This document shows, in pieces, positions 23,575 through 34,299 of a stretch of 64,000 bases of DNA. This stretch comes from Ligustrum vulgare. Taxonomy: Eukaryota > Streptophyta > Magnoliopsida > Lamiales > Oleaceae. The translations under genes were made by a program, and so were the position numbers. The stretch's first letter is position 1. Each line of letters starts with the position of its first letter. The stretch is taken from NCBI GenBank assembly GCA_963555705.1, contig OY743180.1, positions 32,210,129-32,274,128 on the forward strand, written 5' to 3'. The notes below the pieces were generated by a model, which did not search any database, was not told the origin of the DNA, and saw nothing but the letters and a program-made list of their open reading frames with translations.

Positions 23575-24112
23575 CTATTTCCACTTTGCAGCAACTTTCA
23601 ACTTGAATTTTTTCTCTTGTAGTGGAGTGATGTTGAAAGTGACTTGATTATTTTTCACCCTGAAGATTATTTCCCCTTCTTCAATGTTAATTAAAGCTCG
23701 TCCAGTAGCAAGGAGTGGTCTACCAAAGATCAGAGGCACCTGACTATCCTCTTCTATATGCAGGATTATGAAGTCTGTTGGGAAGAAAAATTTGTTCACT
23801 TTCACTATAATGTTTTCAATAATCCCATGTGGATACTTATGGACCTATTTGCTAGCTTCAGCGTGATATTTGTTGGTTTATGTTCCCCAAACCATGTTTC
23901 CTGTAAACTGAAAGAGGCATCAAATTAACACTAGCCCTTAAATCACACAAAACATTATCGAATTTTAGACTACCAATAGTGTATGGGATAGAGAGACTCC
24001 TCGAATCTTTCAATTTCTGTGGTAATTTGTTTTGTAAGATAGCACTACATTCTCTCAATGCTACTATCTTGAAGTTTTTCTGCCAACTCTTATTTGACAG
24101 CATCTCCTTCAT
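23575..24112 (-). pseudogene. Athila-like retropepsin remnant
   Basis: Two minus-strand frames cover the domain. 23858-24112 has SIPYTIGSLKFDNVLCDLRAS then NLMPLSVYRKHGLG, where the catalytic motif Asp-Leu-Gly-Ala-Ser has become Asp-Leu-Arg-Ala-Ser. 23575-23805 has DFIILHIEEDSQVPLIFGRP then LLATGRALI. This pairing is characteristic of Athila-type Ty3/gypsy proteases. A frame break separates the halves, and the active-site Gly-to-Arg change would disable it. Confidence 0.75.
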
Positions 24113-24136
24113 GAATTTAATGTAAAGAGCATTCAG

Positions 24137-24301
24137 CCGGATTCACTCATGTATAGTGAGATTCCTCCCTCGAGTTTAAATCAATTCTACCTAAATAAGT
24201 CAACATTTATCTCTACAAAAGGTCAGAATCATTCCTTATCTAGATGTATAAACACAAGAATTCACACACGACCACAATAATAATAAAAGTATATCTCTAT
24301 C
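24137..24301 (-). repeat. Segment shared with 17676-17870
   Basis: Both segments contain ACCAATTCTACCTAAATAAG-like text (AATC in place of ACC here), then TTCCTTATCTAGATGTATA, ACACAAGAATTCACACA and AAAAGTATATCTCTATC. Here the match stops at 24301, where the copia LTR fragment begins. Confidence 0.75.
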
Positions 24302-24457
24302 TGGAAAGTTGTGCTAGAAACTAAGAAGCGACTACTGAGATCTATACAATTAACCTAGTATTTATAGGCTCCAGTGAAAACCTAATTAGGTTAAGATAGC
24401 GGGCTTGGGCTAATCCAAGTCCGGCCAAACCAATTGGGCTCGGACACTATTCTAACA
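24302..24457 (-). repeat. Truncated 3' LTR of the copia element
   Basis: On the minus strand it begins TGTTAGAATAGTGTCC and matches the start of the right LTR (34209 downward) for about 155 bp. A purine tract (minus strand AAGTGGGAGAT) precedes it, as expected for a polypurine tract. Confidence 0.75.
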
Positions 24458-25589
24458 ATCTCCCACTTGTACAAGTTTCAATTCCAAATGCTTAATTCTT
24501 GCTTTTGTGTGTGACCCACTTCTACAAGATCCAATTCAAGATGCTTAATTCTTGATTTTGTTTGTGACCCATCAGGTTCCATTTATGATGGCAAACGTCA
24601 TGTTATTATTATTCCAATTCGATTGAAATAGGATGAGTTGAAATCTCTATGTCAAAATCATCCTCGATTCACCAATATCAATTAATTCACGTCATAGTCC
24701 AAGATTGATGCCTAGCAACGTATCAAGCCAATCCATGTGAAGGAAATGCCATTTGGTTATGACAATGCCAGTATATGTGTAGTTACAGAGGAAATATAAT
24801 CCCTTCATCGTGTATAACCTAATCGGTTAAGAGATATGGAATAACATCAATCCCTTTTTAACCAATTATTTTATTCACCTCTACCTTTAGTTTATTTAGT
24901 CATGATTGAAACATTTTCAATTCATAACACTACCTTAGCCAAGGACTTTATATCAACTTAGGTTGGTGAAATGCAGGTTACAATCTCCTACTACCCAAGA
25001 GTAATGAATCCTCATTTTGGACGTACACAATCTTCATATGAGTCTTACTATACCCGTGCGATGTCATCCTGATGACTCCTCAAAAGCCAATATCAACGCT
25101 CGATTTGAGCATAGCAATCTTCATATAAGATTCTATGTAGTCCTCAAGTCAAAAGAACAAATCCACAACCACACATTAGAGATTTATCACTGACGTTTGG
25201 ATATTTATCCATGTGGAATCTCTAGGCGGGTCATCAGTTGCTTTGTTCAACTAACAATGCATCAATGTGTTCATTCGAATGTCCATTTACATTCTAACTC
25301 CTGAGATGAACAACTTTCTTCATAAGAAAGAAATGCAACACATGCTAGTCTAACTACAACAACAATATCTGTATCTTGTTGTTGCTTTGACTATGGATAA
25401 TTTAAGAGTAAATCATTTTATTACTTGTAACTCACAATCACAACACCTTGTGATTTAAAAGTTATTTGAACTTATTCTACAGACTCCATTATTATAATTT
25501 TAAGTAATAACAGATCTGCCAATTAAAAAATAGACTAATTTAATTAATAAATGTTAATACTAACGATGTTCAAACAAAGTGTATATCAC

Positions 25590-26060
25590 ATTAAATAAAA
25601 TCTCATACAAACTAGATCCAATCACTCATGTATCTAATAACAAATTTTTTGGTATGATCATCATGCTTGTGCTGGGACAATCCTTTTGTCAGAGGATTTG
25701 CTACATTATCGTCTGTTGGGACTCGTCCTATCCGTATGTAATTTCTTTATATGATCTCCTTGATGAGATGATATCACCTTAATACATGCTTGGATCGCTG
25801 ATGAGGTTGTGGTTCCTTCACTTGTGCGATGGCTCCATTGTTATCACAATACAAAAGTTATTAGATCAACAATGCTAGGAACCACTCCTAGTTCGGTTAT
25901 GAACTTTTTGATCCAAATGGCTTCCTTTGTTGCTTCTAAAGCAGCTATGTATTCAACTTCTGTAGTTGAATCAGTAGTAGTGTCTTGTTTGGAACTTTTC
26001 CAACTTATCGCTCCGCCATTTTGAGTAAACATGTATCCGGACTGGGATTTACAATCATCT
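25590..26060 (-). pseudogene. Copia RNase H and polyprotein C-terminus remnant
   Basis: The 25844-26032 frame reads GGAISWKSSKQDTT, then DSTTEVEYIAALEATKEAIW, typical of copia RNase H. In a shifted frame it continues YCDNNGAIAQ and HQRSKH, the last part of the domain. Frameshifts and stops make it non-functional. Confidence 0.85.
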
Positions 26061-26512
26061 TTATCTGACTAAAAAACTAGTATCAATATATCCTGGAACT
26101 GTTAGTTCATCTTCTCCATATACAAGAAACATATTTTTAGTCCTTCTTAAGTACTTAAAAATGTTCTTGAGCGTGATCCAATGTTTCTCGCTAGGATTCA
26201 CTTGGAACCTACTTGTGACACTCCAGTCTGTAAATAGCATTACATACATGATGGATCCTATTGCTGATGCATAAGGTATCCTATCCATGCGATCTTTCTC
26301 ATTCTGTGTTTTGGGACACATTTCTTTTGAGAGATTGATCCCATGTTCAATGGGACAGAGCCCTCTCCTAGACTCTTCCATATATAAATCTTTTTAAGAT
26401 TTTATTTATTTATGAGGACTGAGATAGGCCGAACATCTTTCTAGATATATCCCTATAGATCTTAATCCCAATGATGTATGTTGCCTCTCCCTTGTCCTTC
26501 ATGGAGAAATTT
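26061..26512 (-). pseudogene. Copia reverse transcriptase C-terminal remnant
   Basis: Conceptual reading shows FSMKDKGEATYIIGIKIYRD, then RMDRIPYASAIGSIMYVM, then SEKHWITLKNIFKYLRRTKN. These are the connecting motifs between the RT palm and RNase H in copia elements. It joins across the solo LTR to the YVDD segment at 27932. Confidence 0.85.
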
Positions 26513-27931
26513 TGTAATGCCTCGAATTCCATGAAACCCTGGATGCCACTTCATCCTTTAAAGCTGACTTTATTGGGAAAATAATTGTTGCGGAAAATAA
26601 CTAAATTTGTAACATCACATTTATTATTTGAAAACTACAGCGGAAACTAAATCATACGAATTCTAAAATATTTATAAAACTTTAAATCTAAATTTTTCGA
26701 AGAAAAGTAACGATAAATAATTTAATTGACAATATTCATAAATCGTAACTTTTAAAAAAATATATAGCTTCATTATTACTTTTCCACCACTGCCCTTTCA
26801 TTCACCACCATCTCCGAAATTCGCAAAATCTGTTAAAAACGGAATGAGTATTTCGAAGTAGACTCATCGTCAATAATTAATTTATCGAATAATTGAACAA
26901 ATACTTATGCAACTAATACAGTGACCACATCATCATAATCATAGGATAGGATGTGGGTAGTCTCTTCTCATGCATTTAAGCATTTAAGTTATGCATAAAC
27001 ACATCATTATCTCATGTATTAAAGCATTTAAGTCATGCATAACCACATTCTGATTTTTATCTGATAAGAGATATTCTTGTCTTGTCTCGTGCATCAAAAC
27101 ATTTAAATCACGTAAAGTTCACATAATATATGCAATTATAATTTAAACTAATTAAAGGGGACGAGTCTAGCTCAATTCCCGAGTTTGAAAAATAAAGCTG
27201 AAATATTACGTCAATCTTCTAAATCACCAAGTGTTTCGTCTACCCAAAAGAAAAATTAAAGTAGTTTAGTACTTTTGAAATTTAAAGATTAAAGTGACAA
27301 AATAGTGTTTAGGGACTAAATTGAAATTTAAAGAAAGCTGCGATTTAAAAGTTTAGGGCTAAAATAGACTTATTTTCAAAAATGAAAAAGGACTGACTCA
27401 TAGGATTTCAAAACACTAGGGTTCCACTAACTTATTTCAAAAGTGCAGGGATTAAGTAAAAGAATTTTTAAAACAAGGGGACAGAAATAATCCTTTATCA
27501 AAACTTGGGGTTTAAAAGCAATTTTCAAAAATGAAATTATAAAACAATCTCTCTCTCTCTATTTTCTGTAACAGAGAAGAGAAAGAGATGGGAGACTGGT
27601 GGGATTTTTTTGTTTGGATTGGGTTAAAATAGTTTGGGCTCAAATTCATTTTAAACTTTTTTTTTTTTTTTGGGAAATCAAATTCATTTTAGACTTGTTG
27701 GACTAAAAATCAAAATAATTTGGATAATCTCATAAAATTGAAATTTGGACTTGAGAATAAATAATTGAACATCTTTAAAACTATAATTTAACTGAGATTT
27801 TAAATAAATTTAATTTCACTTACTTGGCTAGACGATCACATTTAAAAAAAAATGGGTAAAGTCGTAGCGACATATTTTTAAAAATAAGTAATATTTATTT
27901 AAATAAGTCACGAAAATTCTTGATCGCTACA
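26513..27931 (-). repeat. Solo LTR inserted in the copia RT
   Basis: A 1419-bp insertion bounded TGTAATGCC...CGCTACA and flanked by the perfect 5-bp duplication AATTT (26508-26512, 27932-27936). Removing it and one duplication restores a continuous copia RT stretch, which confirms the ends. On the minus strand it starts TGTAGCGATC, like the related piece ending at 36629. It has no internal domains, so it is a solo LTR left by LTR-LTR recombination. Confidence 0.9.
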
Positions 27932-28109
27932 AATTTTTGGATAACCACGACTTTAGTGATTGAAGCATGGGGATATTGTTTCCTAACAGCATTATGTCAT
28001 CTACATACAGATTTAGAAACACGATTTTGCTCCCACTATTTTTCTTATACACAAACGGTTCATCTTCATTCTTGATAAAATCAAACATTCTGATTATCTC
28101 ATCAAATCT
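27932..28109 (-). pseudogene. Copia RT core remnant with YVDD box
   Basis: On the minus strand RFDEIIRMFDFIKNEDEPFV leads into the catalytic YVDD at about 27996-28007, then a Leu-Leu-Gly-Asn motif. Insertions cut it on both sides. Confidence 0.88.
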
Positions 28110-28962
28110 GTTCTCTTTGCTGTTTTGAGGTCGTTTTCTGATTTTATTTTCGAAAACGCTAAAAACGCGTTCTCTTTATCATTTTCGAAAACACATGTTG
28201 AAAAATAAAAAAGAAATTTGTACACAAAACGCCCGAAACCTCGTTTTGGCGTTTTGTGTGTATTTCGACAAAAAATGTTCAAAACGCGAAAAACGCGTTT
28301 TGGGAATTTTTTTTTTTTTTTTTAATTATCTGAAGTTGGAACTAAGCTTAATATAAAGTTTTTATTTTTTTATTATTTTTTTTAGAATTATCCTAACTTG
28401 GAATTAAGCCTAAATAAAGAATTTTATTTTATTTTATTTATTTATTTTTTGAGAATTATCTTAACTTGAAACTAAGTTTAAATAAAGTTTCATTGAATTC
28501 AATATCAACATTACATAAAAAAATTAAGTGAGAATTCTTATTGTTATATTTCAAAAAATGTATTGATAAATGGACTTTGGTGATTTTGAAAGAACTTGTA
28601 TTTTCTGGATTTTAATAGAACTAGAGCTTTCTCAAATCCCGAACCTTACTAAGCTGTGTTAATATAGACTCTTAATGCTCACATTAGTGTGTTGCATGTA
28701 ACCATATTTTCAATGTATTGTGAAAAAAAAAAATTGAGTTTGAGTCAGTAATATTCTGCAAGCAAATTAATTAAAAATAGCTTAAGTAGTATTCTGCAAA
28801 ATTTCAAACAGAACGTGTTTTCCAACTTTTCATTTTTAAAAACAGTTTTCAGAAATAACAAACCAAACCCGTTTTCAGCAAATTTGAAAACAAAAATGAA
28901 ATCAGGAAATACAAAACATTTTCGAAAATGAAAATACAAAATAAAATACAAACAGAACGCCA
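28110..28962. mobile_element. MITE-like insertion in the copia RT
   Basis: About 850 bp separate two adjoining parts of the copia RT. The ends form an imperfect inverted repeat: GTTCTCTTTGCTGTTTT at the left against GTTCTGTTTGTATTTT read from the right end on the other strand. The interior is rich in TTTTCGAAAA-type palindromes and has no credible ORF. The target duplication is short or degraded, so the superfamily is not assigned. Confidence 0.6.
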
Positions 28963-28967
28963 CCTAA

Positions 28968-29330
28968 GATTCTAGCTCCGTGAGGCTTGCTTTAACCCAT
29001 ATATGGATTTTTGTAGTTTGCATACTTTGTTTTGTTCCTTGGATTCAAAGCCCTCGGGATGTGTCATATACACATCTTCATTGAGATTCCCATTAAAAAA
29101 CGCAGATTTTACATCCATTTGTCAAATATTATAATCGTAGTATGCTGCTATTGTAAGCAGAATCCGAATAGATTTAGACATGGTGACTGGTGAAAAGGTT
29201 TCATCAAAGTCAATTCCTTGTCTTTGCTTATATCCCTTTGCCATCAGTCTTGCCTTGGATGTATGAACATTTCCATCAATGTCTATCTTTCTTTCTTTCT
29301 TTTGTAAAGCCATTTACATCATATGGGTCT
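28968..29330 (-). pseudogene. Copia RT N-terminal remnant
   Basis: Minus-strand reading gives KARLMAKGYKQRQGIDFDET, FSPVTMSKSIRILLTIAA, then [20 protein letters not shown] and IYGLKQAS. These are the classic opening motifs of the copia RT. Trp codons have become stops at two places (before QMDVK and in the Ser-Trp-Asn stretch near 28975). Confidence 0.88.
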
Positions 29331-29399
29331 TATCCCATTAAGGCAGTCAACTAATGTCAAAACCTTGTTTTTGTACTTGGATTTCATTTCGGATTCCAT

Positions 29400-29826
29400 G
29401 GCTTCCTGTATCTCATTGAGTTAACATCTGACTTCGATTCTGCGTAATTTGAGGGTTTAAGTCTTCCTCAATTAGAAAATTTTCTTTGGTGATTCATGAG
29501 ATCAAATCTTTTGGGAGGACAAGTAACCTTTTCTGACTTGCGAGGAGCTGGTATATCCTCAGGGTCTGGCGATTCCCATTACCAGTCTGCGTCTCATCAA
29601 TATCAGATGCAGCTACTGGCTCATCTAATTGGTTTACCTCTTTTGTAGTTTCTTTAATTTCTTCAAGTTATACTTCACTCCTACTGTTCTCTCTTAGAAT
29701 GAACTATTTCTTTAAGAATATAGCATGTTTTGATACAATGACCTTCATCTCTATGGGATTGTAGAAATAGTATCCAACTGTTTGCTTTGGATACCCAATA
29801 AATACAACTCCTTGAGATGAAATATA
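29400..29826 (-). pseudogene. Copia integrase C-terminal remnant
   Basis: SQGVVFIGYPKQTVGYYF, then NPIEMKVIVSKHAIFLKK, are read on the minus strand at about 29700-29826. This corresponds to the integrase end that precedes RT. The rest of the linker toward RT has several stops. Confidence 0.75.
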
Positions 29827-30070
29827 ATAGTATGAGCATCCATACCTTCATGCTACTATTGCAACTCAGGTAACATAGCTACAAGCTTCACATATGTTGC
29901 AGTATTATCATCATCACTGTGTTGATTATAAGCTTGCACTCCCTCTGGCATAGCCTCCTCAGTTGGAGCTTCCAGTATTGGCTGCTCAATGAAAACAATT
30001 CTAAAATTACGATACCAATCCAAAAAGTTTGGTCCGGTAAGGTTGTTAGCATCAAGTATGCCTCTCAGAC
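29827..30070 (-). pseudogene. Copia gag N-terminal remnant
   Basis: Minus-strand reading gives LTGPNFLDWYRNFRIVF, then a Glu/Pro-rich stretch, an Asp-Asp-Asp-Asn motif, and finally GMDAHTIIFHLKEL. This is the start of a plant copia Gag. It runs directly into the integrase remnant at about 29826, so most of gag, the protease and most of the integrase are missing. Confidence 0.7.
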
Positions 30071-30555
30071 TTGATTACTCATTATTCAAAACCAAAATGA
30101 CAAAATATAACAATAACTAAACGCAAAAAATTAATATAATTTGGACTTTATTAAATTAATATGTGCTCCCACTGTTTAATTTGAATTAATGATCATCTAC
30201 ATTAATTAGTAGAATCTATATGATTCCTAGTGGGCTAGGATCCCTTTCATTTCATCAGAACCTTGAGTGACTCAACAAGCCCAAATAAAATTCTCGGTAG
30301 ATACTCTAATCAATCACATCTCTATGTTAACCCTAGATAACCAAGCAAACAACTCTTTCTCTTGCACATCTTATGCGTTCACTTGACTATGCCTCCAAAA
30401 TTCATCTCCTTGTATGACTTAACAAGAGATAAATCTTTAACAATGGAAGGGACTTTGTATCAACCAATTAATACGATTTTAATATTTAATTTGAGGGGTT
30501 TGTCTTTGTCTCATCAACCCAATGTATATTAACTAACATAAACCATGTAATTAAT

Positions 30556-31002
30556 TGATAAGTACATTTTTCGTACTTATGTTGGCCTTAAATTTGGACA
30601 ATTATAAATGTTGTAGGATGCGATATTGCTAATTATGTATTTATTTTGTTTGTTTTAGGAAAAAACTTGAATTTGGACGCGTTTGGACGCTAAACGGAGA
30701 AAATGGGACTGAAGTCGTGCAAAAAAGGATTAAAGTGCAAATAATTCATGGATGAGGCGGGCAAAGAAATGAGGTTCGAGAATCTCTTTGGAGGTTAATG
30801 AGAGAAATTCTTAAATTCAAGGGCTCAAGTGAATAAATCTAGAAATTGAAGAATTTAATTGCACAAGGACCAAATTATCATATTTGGAAGAATGGTGAAC
30901 TTAAATGAAGTCCCTGCACTACTTGCAATTGGACCTTAAATCCAATGGGAAGAGGGACTAAAAAGGGCTCTATTTTGCAAACCATAACGGGGCAGATTGT
31001 GA

Positions 31003-31042
<40 letters not shown>

Positions 31043-32477
31043 TTGCTGGGGATAATTTAAGGGGAGGCAGCCGAGAATAGGAGAGAGGGCCGCAAGGGTG
31101 AGGCAGCCGAGAGAACACAAAAGAGGGCGCAGCCGAGGAGCGGCTAGGGGCGAGAGATATACATACATAGCAGCTGTGGGAGAATTGATTGGGATTATAG
31201 AGGTGCGCAGCTTTGAAGGGATAAAAACACATACACTCGGCTGCATACAAAAGGAGGAAGCCACCGACTTCTGTGGGGAAATTGTGGCTGGTTTGGAGAC
31301 TAAACAACCGGGTGGAAACTAATTGGGAGCAATTGAAGTGGGTTGGCAGTGAGAATTATTTTCTGTGCGAGTGGAGGAAAAAGAAAGCATCCTTGGAGGA
31401 AACAAACAAAAAAATTGCAGTTGGGCATTGGAGAAAAAAGCACACGGCTGTTGGTTCAGATTTGAGTTGGAAGAATTAGTTGGTTGGTTTGACTTTGTGA
31501 TTGAATCAATTGGTTGGCAGACAACTTTGGAGACAAGATTTGAGGAATAGAAGAGTTGGTTTGTTGGGAGTTGGATTTCTAATATACATTCATGGCTGGA
31601 AGAAGGCGTACTTGGCTGGGGAATTAAAAATTTTGAGCATCAAACAGAGGGATTATACATGGAAAAATGGAGAATTCGTTGCTTGAATCCGAAATTGACA
31701 CATTAATTGAAGACTTCAGATTTTCTTCATAGTTTAATGATTCGAGTGATGACTTTCTTTTATTTTTCTTGTATATCTTACATTAATATGTCAGCCTAAT
31801 TCCATTTATGTATTGGATGAGATGAACCCGTTTTTATTTGTTTTATAAATCATGATTTTATAATTTAGTAAATTCTTGCGTTTCTTAATTTATTCTTGCA
31901 TTCTCATTGAATTATTTAATTGCTTGATCACCAATTAGATAATTAGTTACTTGTTGTAGTCTTGAAAAAGTCACAATAGGTTTAGAACGCGGCAAGATGA
32001 ACACACGAACACTATATGTTAGGAATAACAATATGACGTGTACAATCTATTTAATAAATTGTTGATTAATGCATCATAAACATTCGCATTCAGACTAGGA
32101 ATAAATTCGGGTCGTGTTTATGGTAGACTTAATTTGTCTTGGAAAAGAAAGTTAAATATATTAGTTTTATCGATTGGCAAGTACGCATGAATGAGCTAAA
32201 TTACAAAATCGAGAACTGAAATAGATAACACTAGGTGGATTCAGATTCCAATACATTCCCTCCATATATTTAAAATCCTCATTTTTCATGTTTGCAATTT
32301 TAGTTTTATTCAAACAAAACAAAATCGCTTCTTTTGTATTTCTTAATTATTTTTCCGTTCGATTAAGGTTAGTAATATAAAATAAAATTTATCTCAATCC
32401 TCGTGGGAACGATACACGGACTCATCATCCACTTTACTACTTGTGCGACCCGTGCACTTGCGGGATTCATTCAAACA
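30556..32477 (+). repeat. Solo LTR of Tat/Athila-like type inserted in the copia element
   Basis: 1922 bp, starts TGATAAGTACATTTTT and ends CGGGATTCATTCAAACA, with the perfect 5-bp duplication TTAAT (30551-30555, 32478-32482). The end region ATCCTCGTGGGAACGATACA, then ACTTGTGCGACCCGTGCACT, is typical of this LTR type. A purine-rich, GC-richer block (31040-31690) and a CA/TA microsatellite lie inside. The open frames across 30.9-31.7 kb are not credible proteins. Confidence 0.9.
30999..31041. repeat. (CA)n(TA)n microsatellite
   Basis: An uninterrupted run of CA dinucleotides followed by TA dinucleotides, inside the solo LTR. Confidence 0.95.
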
Positions 32478-32482
32478 TTAAT

Positions 32483-33835
32483 CATACCTATAACAGTGTG
32501 GATAACTATGAACGATATCTATCTAGTCTCCTCGAGCCATGAATTAGACTAGTTTGTCTATTTCCTAGGGGGACGTTGCATCATTCATCGAATGTTAAAT
32601 GCAATAATCGATATCTGCTTCAACCTGTAACCTTTATTAGTTGACACATAGGCCTATATCAAATGGACACACAACTCCATATAAATTAAATAATAGGCAT
32701 ACAGATCCAACCCACAAAAGCAGAATTATATAAGACATACATTCAACCAATCACATAGGTCTAGTCCATAATCATCTACTATAGATCCTGACATCATTAA
32801 TTTATAATATTAATAATAATATTTATTAATTTCTAAATTTGTAATGTTGACTTCAATTGTCTAAACTCTTTTAGGCATGGCAGATCAAATAAAATAATCA
32901 ATCCTATTGATTCACCAATTAATTAATCATATTAATCAATTTTGTATTAATGAAATTAATCAATTAATTCATTAATCATGGGGAGGATAAAAATAACTAC
33001 TTTATTTTTAATCTCCAAATAGAGTTGTACTCTAATTTGGATCAATTTTAAAATTTATGTAAGTCTATCTTAAAATTTTATAAGAGAATCAATTTAATGC
33101 GATTAATGTTTCAAACAAGTCAAAATTCAAAATTTTGGTTAAACCAATTGAAGTTGAATACTTGACCAAATTCAATTTAATTTTTCTCAAAATAAAATTA
33201 TAATCAAGACCCACAAAAATCACTTTAAAATTCAGGTCCTTATTTTGCAATTACCGAAATTACAAGTACCTTTTATTAAAGATTTTGAAATGAGGGATTA
33301 GTTTTAATGTTAAAAAAAAAAAAATCATAGGGACCACCCATGATAATTTAAAATATGGGGGGCAGGTGTGCAATTTCCAAAATTGCACAACCACCCCAGT
33401 CCCTAAAAAATCAGAAAGGACCCAAATGGGAAAACCCTATTGTGGCGCCGATTGTTTCCAGCGCCTTTGGCCATCGAGGGCTGTGCCGTCGGCTCCATAC
33501 CCTTCTGTCATGTTGCTACGGCTACAACACTACAGCCGTTTGATGTGGCCTTTGAAGACTGCTGTCACTAATAGTTCGCGACAGCAGCATTACTACACAT
33601 AGCGACGAGTTTCGAATGTGCAACGCGACACTTGTCGCTACTTCTCGCAGTCGACAGCGCTCGATTTTTCCAATTTTTTTAATTAATTAATTTTACACGA
33701 TCTAATTTGAACGATTAATCCAAAACAACTTCAAATTTAATTTTTTTTTTCAAATCAAATTAACATCTCAATAACAATTATTGTTAATTCACCAAAATGA
33801 AACAAACTTCAACTACTTTTCATGGTAGGTTCTGA
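32483..33835 (-). other. Leader region of the copia element
   Basis: Sequence between the 5' LTR and the gag start, interrupted by the solo LTR. It is AT-rich apart from a GC-richer block at 33340-33660. No ORF is supported. A degenerate primer-binding site may lie at 33823-33836 (minus strand TTATCAGAACCTA, compared with TATCAGAGCC). Confidence 0.45.
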
Positions 33836-34209
33836 TAACCCTATTAGGTTTCAAAACATACATGCACAAAGGAAATAAAAGAATAAAAACCATAGCCCAG
33901 ATCAACCTTACACTTAGATGAAGTTCCTGATGGATAATATACCTTTTGATGAATTCTATGGATCTGAATGCTGGAGCAAATTGTAGAAAACTCGTCACCA
34001 CAGCCGTCCAAAAATCCAGCCTCTTACAGTAATCCACATATCAAGTTAGGATTTGGAAAGTTGTGCTATCAACTAAAAAGCAACTAGTAAGATCTATACA
34101 ATTAACCTAGTGTTTATAGGCTCTAGTGAAGACCTAATTAGGTTAACATAGTAGGCTTGGGCTAATCCAAGTCCGGCCTAAGCAATTGGGCTTGAACACT
34201 ATTCCAACA
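33836..34209 (-). repeat. 5' LTR of the copia element
   Basis: On the minus strand it starts TGTTGGAATAGTGTTC and matches the left LTR fragment over about 160 bp. The inner end is placed by the primer-binding-site-like sequence and is approximate. Confidence 0.65.
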
Positions 34210-34299
34210 AGAGCTCAATTTGATCCCAATGCTATGCTGAGGGAGTAAACAAAATAGATCTTGCAGGACCAAATGACCTTTAGAACTAGGCCAATAATT

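Larger units (their letters stand above)
24302..34209 (-). mobile_element. Decayed Ty1/copia element with nested insertions
   Basis: The 5' LTR is at the right (to 34209) and a truncated 3' LTR at the left (24302-24457), with copia gag, integrase end, RT and RNase H remnants between them on the minus strand. The order is gag, integrase, RT, RNase H, as in copia. Three later insertions split it: a 1.42-kb solo LTR, a ~0.85-kb MITE-like element and a 1.92-kb solo LTR. A large internal deletion joins early gag to late integrase. No target duplication is found around the whole element. Its left end joins another repeat, so it was truncated or rearranged. Confidence 0.8.

Noticed and set aside
30878..31307. 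ORFs of 120-130 residues across the CA/TA microsatellite
   Set aside because: They are driven by simple repeats inside a solo LTR and have no domain.
33366..33602. Overlapping plus-strand ORFs in the copia leader
   Set aside because: They lie in a GC-richer block of the copia leader on the wrong strand and match nothing recognisable.
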